From positions 33,616 to 38,858 of the forward strand of contig NVSZ01000009.1 in assembly GCA_002732845.1 (NCBI GenBank): a DNA stretch of 5,243 bases, in the 5' to 3' direction. Positions 1 to 5,243 of this stretch are shown here, piece by piece. Every line of letters begins with the position of its first letter. Position 1 is the stretch's first letter. The notes beneath the pieces are model-generated. The model had not been told where the DNA came from. It searched no databases and was given only the letters and a program-made list of their open reading frames with translations. Source of the DNA: Rhodospirillaceae bacterium. Lineage in GTDB: Bacteria > Pseudomonadota > Alphaproteobacteria > Rhodospirillales > Magnetovibrionaceae. The translations under genes were made by a program, and so were the position numbers.

Positions 1-639
1 AATCGGCAATTCAACACCTTCTTCTTCGAAGACAGTCAACACCGCATAAACGGCGGCCTTGGCATTCAAGGTATCAAATACGGTTTCAATCAAAATCAGG
101 TCCGACCCGCCTTCGATTAATCCACGCGTGGCTTGGGCGTAAGCCGTGACCAATTCATCAAATGTCACATTGCGCGCACCCGGATCATTAACGTCAGGGC
201 TGAGCGACGCGGTGCGGTTGGTGGGGCCAAGACCACCCGCGACAAAACGCGGTTTGTCGGGCGTTGAATATTTATCCGCCGCCGCGCGCGCCAATTTTGC
301 GCCTTCCAGATTCAAATCATAAACCGCATCTTCCAAACCGTAATCGGCCTGGGCAATGGTTGTAGAGCTGAAGGTATTGGATTCAACGATGTCCGCACCT
401 GCGGCCAGATATTCTTCGTGAATGCCTTGAATGATGTCGGGACGGGTTAAGGTCAACAGATCGTTATTGCCTTTTAGTTCCACGTTCGACGATTGAAACC
501 TGTCGCCGCGAAAGTCAGCTTCTTCCAACGTATGACGTTGGATCATCGTGCCCATGGCGCCGTCCAAAATCAAAATACGCTGTTTCAGCGCGGCTTCCAT
601 TTGGGATTTGGCATTTGGATTATGAAGTTTCAAGGTCAT
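1..639 (-). CDS. metH: Methionine synthase, cobalamin-dependent (N-terminal part, truncated by window edge)
   Basis: The frame is open for 213 codons from an ATG at 637-639 to the left edge of the window, so only the start of the gene is present. MetH transfers a methyl group from 5-methyltetrahydrofolate through cob(I)alamin to homocysteine, giving methionine in the cytoplasm. The visible part is the N-terminal homocysteine-binding barrel. It has the [10 protein letters not shown] strand-turn (about residues 25-34), [46 protein letters not shown] and [14 protein letters not shown], which follow E. coli MetH nearly block by block. The zinc-binding cysteines and the folate, cobalamin and reactivation domains would lie beyond the edge. 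A split MetH carrying only this domain therefore cannot be excluded. The gene starts 26 nt after the metF stop with no terminator between them, so it is read as the third gene of a sahR-metF-metH operon. A modest purine-rich ribosome site (AAAGAGA, about 648-654) precedes the start. Confidence 0.95.
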   Translation of the reverse strand, partial: MTLKLHNPNAKSQMEAALKQRILILDGAMGTMIQRHTLEEADFRGDRFQSSNVELKGNNDLLTLTRPDIIQGIHEEYLAAGADIVESNTFSSTTIAQADYGLEDAVYDLNLEGAKLARAAADKYSTPDKPRFVAGGLGPTNRTASLSPDVNDPGARNVTFDELVTAYAQATRGLIEGGSDLILIETVFDTLNAKAAVYAVLTVFEEEGVELPI

Positions 640-665
640 AGCAAAGGTCTCTTTATATATAAGTC

Positions 666-1568
666 TTAAGGGCGCACGCCAAGGATATGGCAAATCGCAT
701 AGGTTAAATCGGCACGGTTTAGCGTATAGAAGTGAAACTGCTTAATACCGTTGGCATACAAAACCCGGCATTGTTCGGCGACCACCGTGGCGGCAACCAA
801 TTTACGGGTTTCCATATCATCATCTAAGCCTTCAAAAATTTCAGCCATCCAACGGGGAACCGACGTTCCGGTCTGGGTTGAGAATTCTTGAACCCGTTTG
901 AAATTGGTCACGGGCAAAATACCCGGAACAATTGGCACGGTGATACCAGCGGCGCGGGCTTTATCAACGAACTGCAAAAACTTGTCATTATCAAAAAAGG
1001 ACTGGGTGATCACCCGGTCAGCCCCGGCATCGACTTTGCGTTTCAAAAATTCGATATCCGCGTCCAGGCTTTGGGCCTGAGGATGCTTTTCCGGATAGCC
1101 CGCCACTGAAATTTCGAAATCTGCAATTTTCTTTAAGCCTTTGACCAAATCTTCGGCATACGCATAACCGCCCGGATGTGGCACATAGTCTGTTTCAATT
1201 CCGTCCATCGGGTCGCCGCGTAACGCCACGATGTGCTTAATGCCATGCGCCCAATAATCGCGCGCGATATCGTCAATTTCTTCGCGGGTCGCGCCAACAC
1301 AGGTTAGATGTGCGGCCGGAGCAATGTCGGTTTCGTCGCGAATACGGGTCACCGTCGCGTGCGTGCGCTCGCGGGTCGAGCCCCCGGCCCCATAGGTCAC
1401 AGACACATATTTGGGCTTTAACGGTGCCAAGCGTTCAACACAATCCCACAGCTTTGCGTCCATTTTATCCGTTTTAGGCGGGAAAAATTCGAACGATACC
1501 TCGGCATCGCGCGGCAACGGCGAGGCAATGGGCAATTCAGAGACTACAGAGCGTGACGTGGTCGACAT
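666..1568 (-). CDS. metF: 5,10-methylenetetrahydrofolate reductase
   Basis: A complete 300-residue FAD enzyme, close to the usual MetF length of about 300. It reduces 5,10-methylenetetrahydrofolate to 5-methyltetrahydrofolate with NAD(P)H, supplying the methyl donor used by MetH encoded next door. Recognisable blocks are VSFEFFPPK (residues 24-32; E27 matches the catalytic Glu28 of E. coli MetF), [16 protein letters not shown] (54-69), HLTCVG (87-92), [10 protein letters not shown] (112-121; D119 matches the flavin-interacting Asp120), [10 protein letters not shown] (156-165), [14 protein letters not shown] (180-193; Q189 matches substrate-contacting Gln183), [12 protein letters not shown] (212-223) and the C-terminal [23 protein letters not shown]. 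All expected catalytic residues I can place are present. The ATG at 1566-1568 is favoured because AAGGA (1576-1580) lies 7 nt upstream. The next in-frame Met, residue 36, falls after the catalytic Glu. The gene sits 35 nt downstream of sahR and 26 nt upstream of metH. Confidence 0.97.
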   Translation of the reverse strand: MSTTSRSVVSELPIASPLPRDAEVSFEFFPPKTDKMDAKLWDCVERLAPLKPKYVSVTYGAGGSTRERTHATVTRIRDETDIAPAAHLTCVGATREEIDDIARDYWAHGIKHIVALRGDPMDGIETDYVPHPGGYAYAEDLVKGLKKIADFEISVAGYPEKHPQAQSLDADIEFLKRKVDAGADRVITQSFFDNDKFLQFVDKARAAGITVPIVPGILPVTNFKRVQEFSTQTGTSVPRWMAEIFEGLDDDMETRKLVAATVVAEQCRVLYANGIKQFHFYTLNRADLTYAICHILGVRP

Positions 1569-1603
1569 GGATAATTCCTTATTTTTGGTATCTTAAACTT
1601 AAA

Positions 1604-2557
1604 TCAAAGGGCTTGTGGCAAAGGGCTTGAGGCAAAGCGCCGCGCCAACCAAATCGTCACCTGTAACCCATCCGAGTTTTTTCCGCCGGACAGATGGCGT
1701 ATGGTTTCGCACGTGAAGCCTTGTTGGGCAAGCCATTCACGCACTTCGTCATCCCCAAATCCTAAACGGCGATGAGCATGAAGATCGCGCAGGTCTTCGA
1801 TGGTGTGCGGGGCCAGGTCAACAATCAGCAACCGCCCGGCGGGACCAAGCACCCGCAAGGCTTCTGCTATGGCGGCCCATGGACGCTTTAAAAAATGTAA
1901 AACCTGATGCAAAACAACAACATCAAAACTTTCAGAGGCCAGAGGCAAGGCCAAAATATCGGCCTGTTGCAAACGACAATTTCCCAAGCCCCAACGCCTG
2001 AGGTTGGACCGCGCGACCGCCAGCATTTCGTGTGAATTATCGACGCCCACGGCTTCACCCGCATCGGGACCTAACACCTGTAACATGCGTCCCGTGCCGG
2101 TGCCTAAATCCAAAAGGCTTTGGGTGTTTATCAGCGGCAACATTTCTTGGACCGCATTGGCGACTTGTTCTTCATCCACATCCAATTGGCGTAAACGATC
2201 CCATTCGGGCGCAAATTTAGCAAAATATTGTTCGGCGACTTCATCGCGCTTTTGCTCAATCTCTTCTAGACGCGCCAAATCTTGAACCCGTACAGGGTCA
2301 TCGGCGGGGACCAATTCAATCAATTTGCGGGCTTGACCTTGATTGTTTAGGCGATGGAATACCCAACTGCCTTCGCGAAAGCGCACCAAAAGCTTGGCAT
2401 CCACCAAAACTTTCAAATGACGCGACACCCGGGGCTGGCTTTGGCCTAAAATCGCCACCAGTTCGCTAACCGTTAATTCCGTCGCTTCTAACAAACCCAA
2501 TATTCGCAAACGCGAAGGGTCAGACGCCGCCCGAAATGCATCCAGAACATCTTCCAT
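1604..2557 (-). CDS. sahR: SahR-type regulator: ArsR-family HTH fused to a SAM-methylase-like domain
   Basis: A 317-residue two-domain protein. Residues 1-70 form an ArsR-family winged helix: DPSRLRILGLL, then the helix-turn-helix ELTVSELVAILGQSQPRVSRHLKVL, then a wing around LLVRFREGSWVFHRL. The metal-binding ELCVCDL motif of arsenic sensors is replaced by ELTVSEL, so a metal role is unlikely. After a charged, probably helical linker (about 90-120), residues 145-300 form a class I methylase fold with motif I LLDLGTGTGRML (148-159), the acidic end of strand 2 GVDNS (171-175), QQADILALPL (197-206) and SFDVVVLHQVLHFL (210-223). Proteins of this architecture are known as SahR, proteobacterial repressors of SAM-cycle genes that release DNA when SAH binds the methylase-like domain. 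Placement directly upstream of metF and metH is the main reason for choosing that name over a generic ArsR-methyltransferase. The ATG at 2557 is preferred over a start 57 codons upstream, which would place the operon promoter inside the gene. The 3' end carries a 14-bp tandem duplication. Confidence 0.85.
   Translation of the reverse strand: MEDVLDAFRAASDPSRLRILGLLEATELTVSELVAILGQSQPRVSRHLKVLVDAKLLVRFREGSWVFHRLNNQGQARKLIELVPADDPVRVQDLARLEEIEQKRDEVAEQYFAKFAPEWDRLRQLDVDEEQVANAVQEMLPLINTQSLLDLGTGTGRMLQVLGPDAGEAVGVDNSHEMLAVARSNLRRWGLGNCRLQQADILALPLASESFDVVVLHQVLHFLKRPWAAIAEALRVLGPAGRLLIVDLAPHTIEDLRDLHAHRRLGFGDDEVREWLAQQGFTCETIRHLSGGKNSDGLQVTIWLARRFASSPLPQAL
1606..1633. repeat. 14-bp tandem duplication at the 3' end of sahR
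   Basis: On the plus strand AAAGGGCTTGTGGC (1606-1619) is followed at once by AAAGGGCTTGAGGC (1620-1633), with one mismatch, and a further AAAG begins a third partial copy. The duplication spans the last codons and the stop region of sahR, creating a Pro/Leu/Ala/Ser-rich tail (SSPLPQAL). Because 14 is not a multiple of 3, gain or loss of a copy would shift the frame at the extreme C-terminus only, where it is likely to be tolerated. Confidence 0.85.
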
Positions 2558-2567
2558 CCGCAAACAA

Positions 2568-2574
2568 CACCTTT
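2568..2574 (-). promoter_or_regulatory. Ribosome binding site supporting the sahR start
   Basis: Read on the minus strand, AAAGGTG lies 10 nt before the ATG at 2555-2557. It supports the short 317-residue SahR over the longer open frame beginning at 2728. An in-frame TTG two codons upstream of the ATG is a less likely alternative start. Confidence 0.6.
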
Positions 2575-2597
2575 GAATATATAACACAGTATAATGA

Positions 2598-2615
2598 TAT
2601 AACAATGTTGTTATA
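2598..2615. promoter_or_regulatory. Perfect inverted repeat over the sahR promoter -10: candidate SahR operator
   Basis: TATAACAA (2598-2605), a 2-bp centre TG, and TTGTTATA (2608-2615) form a perfect 8-2-8 palindrome. An inverted repeat with a short centre is typical of ArsR-family dimer sites. It covers the -10 hexamer and the expected transcription start of the sahR-metF-metH operon, the position where a bound repressor would block RNA polymerase. Assignment to SahR is an inference from location and symmetry. I did not match it to a published motif. Confidence 0.65.
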
Positions 2616-2638
2616 AGTACTGCAAACCTTGACGTCAA
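2604..2638 (-). promoter_or_regulatory. Sigma70-like promoter of the sahR-metF-metH operon
   Basis: On the minus strand TTGACG (2638 to 2633) matches the -35 consensus at five of six positions. After exactly 17 nt, TATAAC (2615 to 2610) matches the -10 at five of six. Transcription would start near 2602-2604, leaving a leader of about 46 nt before the sahR ATG. Both hexamers lie inside palindromes, the -10 in the 18-bp repeat and the -35 in the 14-bp one, so the promoter appears built for repression. Confidence 0.72.
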
Positions 2639-2640
2639 GG
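2627..2640. promoter_or_regulatory. 14-bp perfect palindrome over the sahR promoter -35
   Basis: CCTTGACGTCAAGG reads identically on both strands and contains the -35 hexamer of the sahR promoter. Its centre lies 27 bp from the centre of the -10 palindrome. It may be a second operator for SahR or for another dimeric regulator. Part of the symmetry follows from TTGACGTCAA containing a -35-like hexamer on each strand. On the plus strand no good -10 follows it: positions 2652-2657 are all T. Confidence 0.5.
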
Positions 2641-2777
2641 GATAGCTGTGTTTTTTTCCTCCGTAAATCGGCTTAACAAGTGTTGCATAATTAACACACG
2701 GCCAACCGAAGCTTGCAACATTGTTCACAGGGGTCTAGTTTTCTCTGAAGTCTTATGATATTTGCTATGGTCAACGA

Positions 2778-2840
2778 ATGATTAAACAGGGCAGAGTCGG
2801 GACAATTTCCGACAGTCGTAAAAGACTGCTAAAAAAATAA
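2778..2840 (+). other. 20-codon small ORF in the mlaA leader (doubtful)
   Basis: An ATG at 2778-2780 opens a 20-codon frame closed by TAA at 2838-2840. It encodes a strongly basic peptide beginning MIKQGRVG and ending KRLLKK. Its ATG overlaps the TGA of a four-codon ORF (MVNE, from 2767) in an ATGA arrangement. There is no clear ribosome binding site and I do not recognise the peptide. It may be chance, or a leader peptide affecting mlaA translation. Confidence 0.15.
2796..2828 (+). promoter_or_regulatory. Two abutting hairpins in the mlaA leader
   Basis: Hairpin 1 (2796-2813) pairs GTCGGGA with TTTCCGAC minus one base: seven pairs including one G-U, with a CAAT loop. Hairpin 2 (2813-2828) pairs CAGTC with GACTG around a GTAAAA loop. 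They share base 2813, so only one can use it. A-rich sequence rather than a T-run follows on the plus strand, so this is not an intrinsic terminator. It may be leader-RNA structure or chance. Confidence 0.3.
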
Positions 2841-2861
2841 ACGTGTGTAAATAAACGTGTG
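2835..2861 (+). repeat. 14-bp tandem duplication just upstream of mlaA
   Basis: AAATAAACGTGTG occurs at 2835-2847 and again, identical, at 2849-2861, with a single T between them (period 14). The second copy runs into the mlaA ribosome binding site and includes the GTG at 2859 that could serve as an alternative start. It looks like a recent replication-slippage duplication. Confidence 0.85.
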
Positions 2862-2862
2862 A

Positions 2863-2867
2863 CGGAG
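2863..2867 (+). promoter_or_regulatory. Ribosome binding site deciding the mlaA start
   Basis: CGGAG (2863-2867) sits 6 nt before ATG 2874-2876. It is the best-spaced Shine-Dalgarno sequence near any candidate start. It lies downstream of GTG 2859, which argues against that codon. ATG 2958 has only AGGCG at a longer spacing. Confidence 0.6.
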
Positions 2868-2873
2868 CCATTT

Positions 2874-3824
2874 ATGGGCCGAATGAATGTGGATAAATCG
2901 ACCTTTGATGACGATTCAATTCCAACAACAGCGAGCAACACATCAGGCGCGCGGTCTATGACCGCCCGCATGGGCTTAAATCTGGGCCTAAAACTGTGCG
3001 CTCTGGTGGTTGCCGGAAGCCTCATGGCGGGCTGTGTCACCACGTCTGCTTCCACGCCCGAAGAAAACCCACCAGCCCAAATCGAAGTTGCTGAAGTTGA
3101 AGAAATGGAAGCAACCAACGATCCTTTGGAACCTGTAAACCGCGTTTTCTTTGAATTCAATCGGGGTCTAGACACCTTGCTTTTGCGTCCGGTGTCCAGC
3201 TTGTATAAGGCTCTTATGCCGCCACCGATCCAAAAAATTGTTCACAACTTCCTGAACAACTTAAAAACGCCCGTGATTTTGCTCAATGATTTGTTGCAGG
3301 GTGAAATGGCCCGCGCTGGCGATACGGCCACCCGCTTTGTGATCAATACAACGGTCGGCATTTTGGGCTTTGGCGATCCGGCGACCGACATGGGTTACAA
3401 AGCCCACAGCGAAGATTTTGGTCAAACCTTGGGTGCCTGGGGCATGGGCGAAGGCATGTATTTGGTTTTGCCGATCTTTGGCCCATCCAACCCCCGCGAC
3501 GCCGTTGGTAAAGTGGTTGATGTTTTGACCGATCCGGTTTGGCAATATGCCCAAAATACCGACAAAGAATACATCCCCAACCAACGTTTTGCAGCAGAAC
3601 TGATTGATTTTCGGGCGCGCAACATGGAAGAAATCGACGATCTGGAAAAAACCTCGCTGGATTATTATGCCGCCGTGCGCAGCTTGTATCGTCAAGTCCG
3701 CAACGATGAAATCAACAACGGTACATCTCCCATCAACAACGGCCTACCCGCTATGAGCCTGATGGACATGGATGACATGAGCGACCCAGACGAACAGAAC
3801 GAAACCTTGGCCACAAAAAACTAA
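2874..3824 (+). CDS. mlaA: MlaA/VacJ outer-membrane lipoprotein of phospholipid transport
   Basis: A 316-residue lipoprotein. MlaA is the outer-membrane part of the Mla system, which removes misplaced phospholipids from the outer leaflet and passes them to periplasmic MlaC. A hydrophobic segment ends in the lipobox LMAGC, with the lipidated Cys at residue 54. The next residue is Val, not Asp, which fits sorting to the outer membrane. After an acidic linker comes the MlaA domain: NDPLEPVNRVFFEFNRGLD (residues 82-100), VILLNDLLQG, TRFVINTTVGILGFGDPA, SEDFGQTLGAWGMGEGMYLVLPIFGPSNPRD (without a break) and LYRQVRND near the end. A low-complexity acidic tail (MDMDDMSDPDEQNE) follows and contains two INNG units. 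ATG 2874 is chosen for its ribosome site, but it leaves about 28 polar residues ahead of a normal signal peptide beginning MTARMG at 2958, so the shorter start is a real alternative. No mlaC or mla transporter gene is visible; the gene is followed by a terminator. Confidence 0.94.
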   Translation: MGRMNVDKSTFDDDSIPTTASNTSGARSMTARMGLNLGLKLCALVVAGSLMAGCVTTSASTPEENPPAQIEVAEVEEMEATNDPLEPVNRVFFEFNRGLDTLLLRPVSSLYKALMPPPIQKIVHNFLNNLKTPVILLNDLLQGEMARAGDTATRFVINTTVGILGFGDPATDMGYKAHSEDFGQTLGAWGMGEGMYLVLPIFGPSNPRDAVGKVVDVLTDPVWQYAQNTDKEYIPNQRFAAELIDFRARNMEEIDDLEKTSLDYYAAVRSLYRQVRNDEINNGTSPINNGLPAMSLMDMDDMSDPDEQNETLATKN

Positions 3825-3848
3825 GCCCAACGGTTTCCGTCAGAAATT

Positions 3849-3889
3849 AAAAAGCCCCACCTGTCAAAGAACAGGCGGGGCTTTTTTTT
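3849..3889. terminator. Bidirectional intrinsic terminator between mlaA and the RND gene
   Basis: AAGCCCCACCTGT (3852-3864) pairs with ACAGGCGGGGCTT (3871-3883) around the loop CAAAGA, with a single A-C mismatch. Flanking A and T runs extend the stem. The plus strand ends in a run of eight T (3882-3889), terminating mlaA 25 nt after its stop. On the minus strand the same stem is followed by five T, so it can also end transcription of the convergent RND permease gene. Confidence 0.94.
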
Positions 3890-3977
3890 ATTCTAACCGA
3901 ATGAATGGATCAGCTCCAAAAAAGAAGATGAGATGCCCTTCTGTTGCCCCCAGAGGACACCTTTTCAGGCACCACCC
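3890..3977. other. Short spacer downstream of the RND gene
   Basis: Eighty-eight bases between the terminator and the RND stop codon. I see no convincing gene, repeat or second terminator here. It is most likely the 3' untranslated region of the RND transcript, which would end at the bidirectional terminator. Confidence 0.6.
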
Positions 3978-5243
3978 TCATTCAGCCCCAATGGTCTGTG
4001 GGGCCGCCTCGGTGGCTGGTTCGTCACCATTGTGATGCGCCGCCAACAAGGCATAGATAGAGGGCAACACAAACAGCGTGAAAAATGTACCGACCAACAT
4101 TCCGACCACAATAACAATGCCTAAGGAAAAATGGCTGGACGCGCCGGCACCCTTGGCAAGGACAAGAGGCACAAGGCCGACAACCATTGCCGCGGTGGTC
4201 ATAAGGATCGGCCGCAAACGCACAGACGAGGCCTTTAAGATCGCTTCGCGGCGGCTAAAGCCTTCCTGAATTTGCAGTTGATTGGCAAATTCGACCATCA
4301 AGATACCGTGTTTGCTGATCAACCCCACCAAGGTCACCAAACCAATTTGGGTGTAAATATTCACCGTTGTATAGCCCAGATAAATGGGGATTAAGGCGCC
4401 AAAAATACTCAACGGGACGCTGACCAAAATGATCAACGGATCACGAAAACTGTTAAACTGGACAACTAACGCTAAATAAATGAAGACAAGCGCCAACACA
4501 AACGCGATGGCCAGTTGCCCGCCTTCTTGAACATATTGACGGGTTTCGCCTTGCCAGTCGTAACTGAAGCCCGCCGGAAACTGGGTTTTTGCATAGTTTT
4601 CCAGATAACGAACAACGTCATCCATGGCGACCCCCGGAAGGGGAATGGCCTGAAAAATCGTGGAGTTCAACTGATTAAACTGGAACAACTTATTCGGTTC
4701 TACGTCGTCGATTAAGGTCACGACCGTCGACAACGGAACCTGCCCGCCACTCGCGGTACGCACATAAAAAGAGTTAATCGAATCCGCCGTTGATCGAAAA
4801 TCGGCCCGCGCCTGAGGAATCACCTCATAAGCCCGTCCATCAATGCTGATGCGATTGACATAGTTCTCGCTGATCAACAAAGACAAGGTACTGCTGATAT
4901 CTTTCATGCGGATGCCCAGGTTATTGGCTTTGTTGCGGTCAATTTTAATTTTGGTCACCGGGTTATTAAAGCTCAGTGTGCTGTCCGTCAGCGCAAATAA
5001 TCCGCTTTTGGCTGCCGCACGTTTTAAATCTTCGACAACTTGGTACACAGACTCAGGCGTTTTGGTCGAACTGATGATCATCTGAACAGGCATCCCGCCG
5101 GTCGAACCGGGCAACGATGGCAGCGCAAAAACATAAGCCGCCAGTCCTTCGACGTTCATCACTTCGCCTTGAACCTGCTGCTGAATTTCTTGTTGGGTGC
5201 GATCACGGTCTTCCCAACGCGAAAGCCCAAATCCGCCAAACCC
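3978..5243 (-). CDS. RND-superfamily multidrug efflux permease, C-terminal part (truncated by window edge)
   Basis: The frame stays open to the right edge, giving 421 residues of a protein whose family is usually 1000-1050 long. It begins at about the position of AcrB residue 630. Such proteins are trimeric inner-membrane drug/proton antiporters working with a periplasmic adaptor and an outer-membrane channel. The fragment opens in the porter domain (GFGLSRWEDRDRTQQEI), passes through the docking and second porter segments (DRNKANNLGIRMKDISSTL, FYVRTASGGQVPLSTV, PAGFSYDWQGETRQYVQEG) and ends with five membrane helices matching TM8-TM12, at about 243-262, 269-288, 297-320, 345-362 and 374-398. 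TM10 contains GLISKHGILMVEFANQL, whose Lys (about 311) matches proton-relay Lys940 of AcrB. RLRPILMT precedes TM11. The Asp pair of TM4 is outside the window. A GTG/ATG pair at 5157-5162 is internal, not a start, because family sequence continues upstream. Substrates cannot be told from this part. Confidence 0.95.
   Translation of the reverse strand, partial: GFGGFGLSRWEDRDRTQQEIQQQVQGEVMNVEGLAAYVFALPSLPGSTGGMPVQMIISSTKTPESVYQVVEDLKRAAAKSGLFALTDSTLSFNNPVTKIKIDRNKANNLGIRMKDISSTLSLLISENYVNRISIDGRAYEVIPQARADFRSTADSINSFYVRTASGGQVPLSTVVTLIDDVEPNKLFQFNQLNSTIFQAIPLPGVAMDDVVRYLENYAKTQFPAGFSYDWQGETRQYVQEGGQLAIAFVLALVFIYLALVVQFNSFRDPLIILVSVPLSIFGALIPIYLGYTTVNIYTQIGLVTLVGLISKHGILMVEFANQLQIQEGFSRREAILKASSVRLRPILMTTAAMVVGLVPLVLAKGAGASSHFSLGIVIVVGMLVGTFFTLFVLPSIYALLAAHHNGDEPATEAAPQTIGAE

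Larger units (their letters stand above)
2558..2873. other. Divergent intergenic region between sahR and mlaA
   Basis: This 316-bp stretch separates two divergent genes. The sahR side (2568-2640) holds a ribosome site, a sigma70-like promoter and two perfect palindromes. The middle (2641-2760) is AT-rich, with a T-run at 2651-2657 and a partial copy of the palindrome core at 2716-2725. The mlaA side (2761-2873) holds two abutting hairpins, a tiny ORF and a 14-bp tandem repeat just before the mlaA start. I could not find a convincing -35/-10 pair for mlaA. TATGAT at 2754-2759 is a fair -10 but has no good -35 at 16-18 nt. No RNA gene or known riboswitch was recognised. Confidence 0.7.

Noticed and set aside
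888..1109. Plus-strand ORFs opposite metF
   Set aside because: Both overlapping candidates are shadows of the well-conserved metF frame with no domain or ribosome site.
1604..2557. Arsenic- or metal-responsive ArsR repressor
   Set aside because: The metal-site ELCVC-type motif is absent (ELTVSEL), there are no ars genes nearby, and the neighbours are methionine-cycle genes.
2558..2640. SAM or SAH riboswitch upstream of the methionine operon
   Set aside because: The leader from the predicted start to the sahR ATG is only about 46 nt and shows no conserved riboswitch core that I recognise. A protein repressor with a palindromic operator explains control better.
2629..2657. Plus-strand promoter for mlaA from the TTGACG at 2629
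   Set aside because: At 17 nt spacing the -10 position is a run of T (2652-2657), not a TATAAT-like hexamer. The TTGACG is a by-product of the palindrome.
2558..2728. N-terminal extension of the sahR reading frame by 57 codons
   Set aside because: The extension contains the -35/-10 promoter and both palindromes, has no ArsR-family similarity, and the ArsR domain begins naturally at MEDVLDAFRAASDPSR with a suitably spaced AAAGGTG.
2771..3175. 134-codon minus-strand ORF opposite the start of mlaA
   Set aside because: It is antisense to a clear lipoprotein gene, has no recognisable domain, and has the Ser/Arg-rich composition of a frame shadow.
3261..3695. 144-codon minus-strand ORF inside mlaA
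   Set aside because: It lies wholly antisense to conserved MlaA motifs; its length reflects the codon bias of mlaA.
5157..5162. GTG/ATG pair as the start of a shortened RND protein
   Set aside because: The same frame continues to the window edge with porter-domain sequence matching AcrB around residue 630, so the gene is cut by the edge and not truncated.

Overview
The window looks like chromosomal DNA from a Gram-negative alphaproteobacterium, possibly a Rhodospirillales-like marine or aquatic lineage. The evidence is an outer-membrane MlaA lipoprotein, an RND efflux permease, a MetF/MetH pair and a SahR-type regulator. Base composition is roughly even between GC and AT by eye. The taxonomic placement is an inference from gene content and general protein character, not from a marker gene. 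I see no RNA gene, insertion sequence, CRISPR array, phage gene or clear sign of horizontal transfer.

Layout: positions 1-2557 hold a minus-strand operon, read from right to left as sahR (ArsR-type DNA-binding domain fused to a SAM-methylase-like domain), metF (methylenetetrahydrofolate reductase) and metH (cobalamin-dependent methionine synthase, cut off at the left edge of the window). The intergenic gaps are only 35 and 26 nt. Positions 2558-2873 are a divergent intergenic region with a good sigma70-like promoter for sahR. Its -10 element is embedded in one perfect palindrome and its -35 element in another. Positions 2874-3824 (plus strand) encode the MlaA/VacJ lipoprotein, followed by a strong bidirectional intrinsic terminator at 3849-3889. 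Positions 3978-5243 (minus strand) hold the C-terminal part of an RND-type efflux permease whose N-terminal part lies beyond the right edge.

How the genes work together: MetF makes 5-methyltetrahydrofolate and MetH uses it to methylate homocysteine to methionine, the remethylation arm of the SAM cycle. The first gene of the operon encodes a regulator with the architecture described for SahR, a repressor that leaves DNA when S-adenosylhomocysteine (SAH) accumulates. A palindrome over the promoter of its own operon fits autoregulated repression, so SAH build-up would switch on homocysteine remethylation. MlaA (phospholipid retrograde transport) and the RND pump (efflux) are both envelope functions but are convergent, separately transcribed and separated by the terminator.

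I found no wholly new system. The most informative part is the compact regulatory architecture between sahR and mlaA. Smaller oddities are two independent 14-bp tandem duplications, an unusually long N-terminal leader on MlaA, and paired hairpins with a tiny ORF in the mlaA leader.
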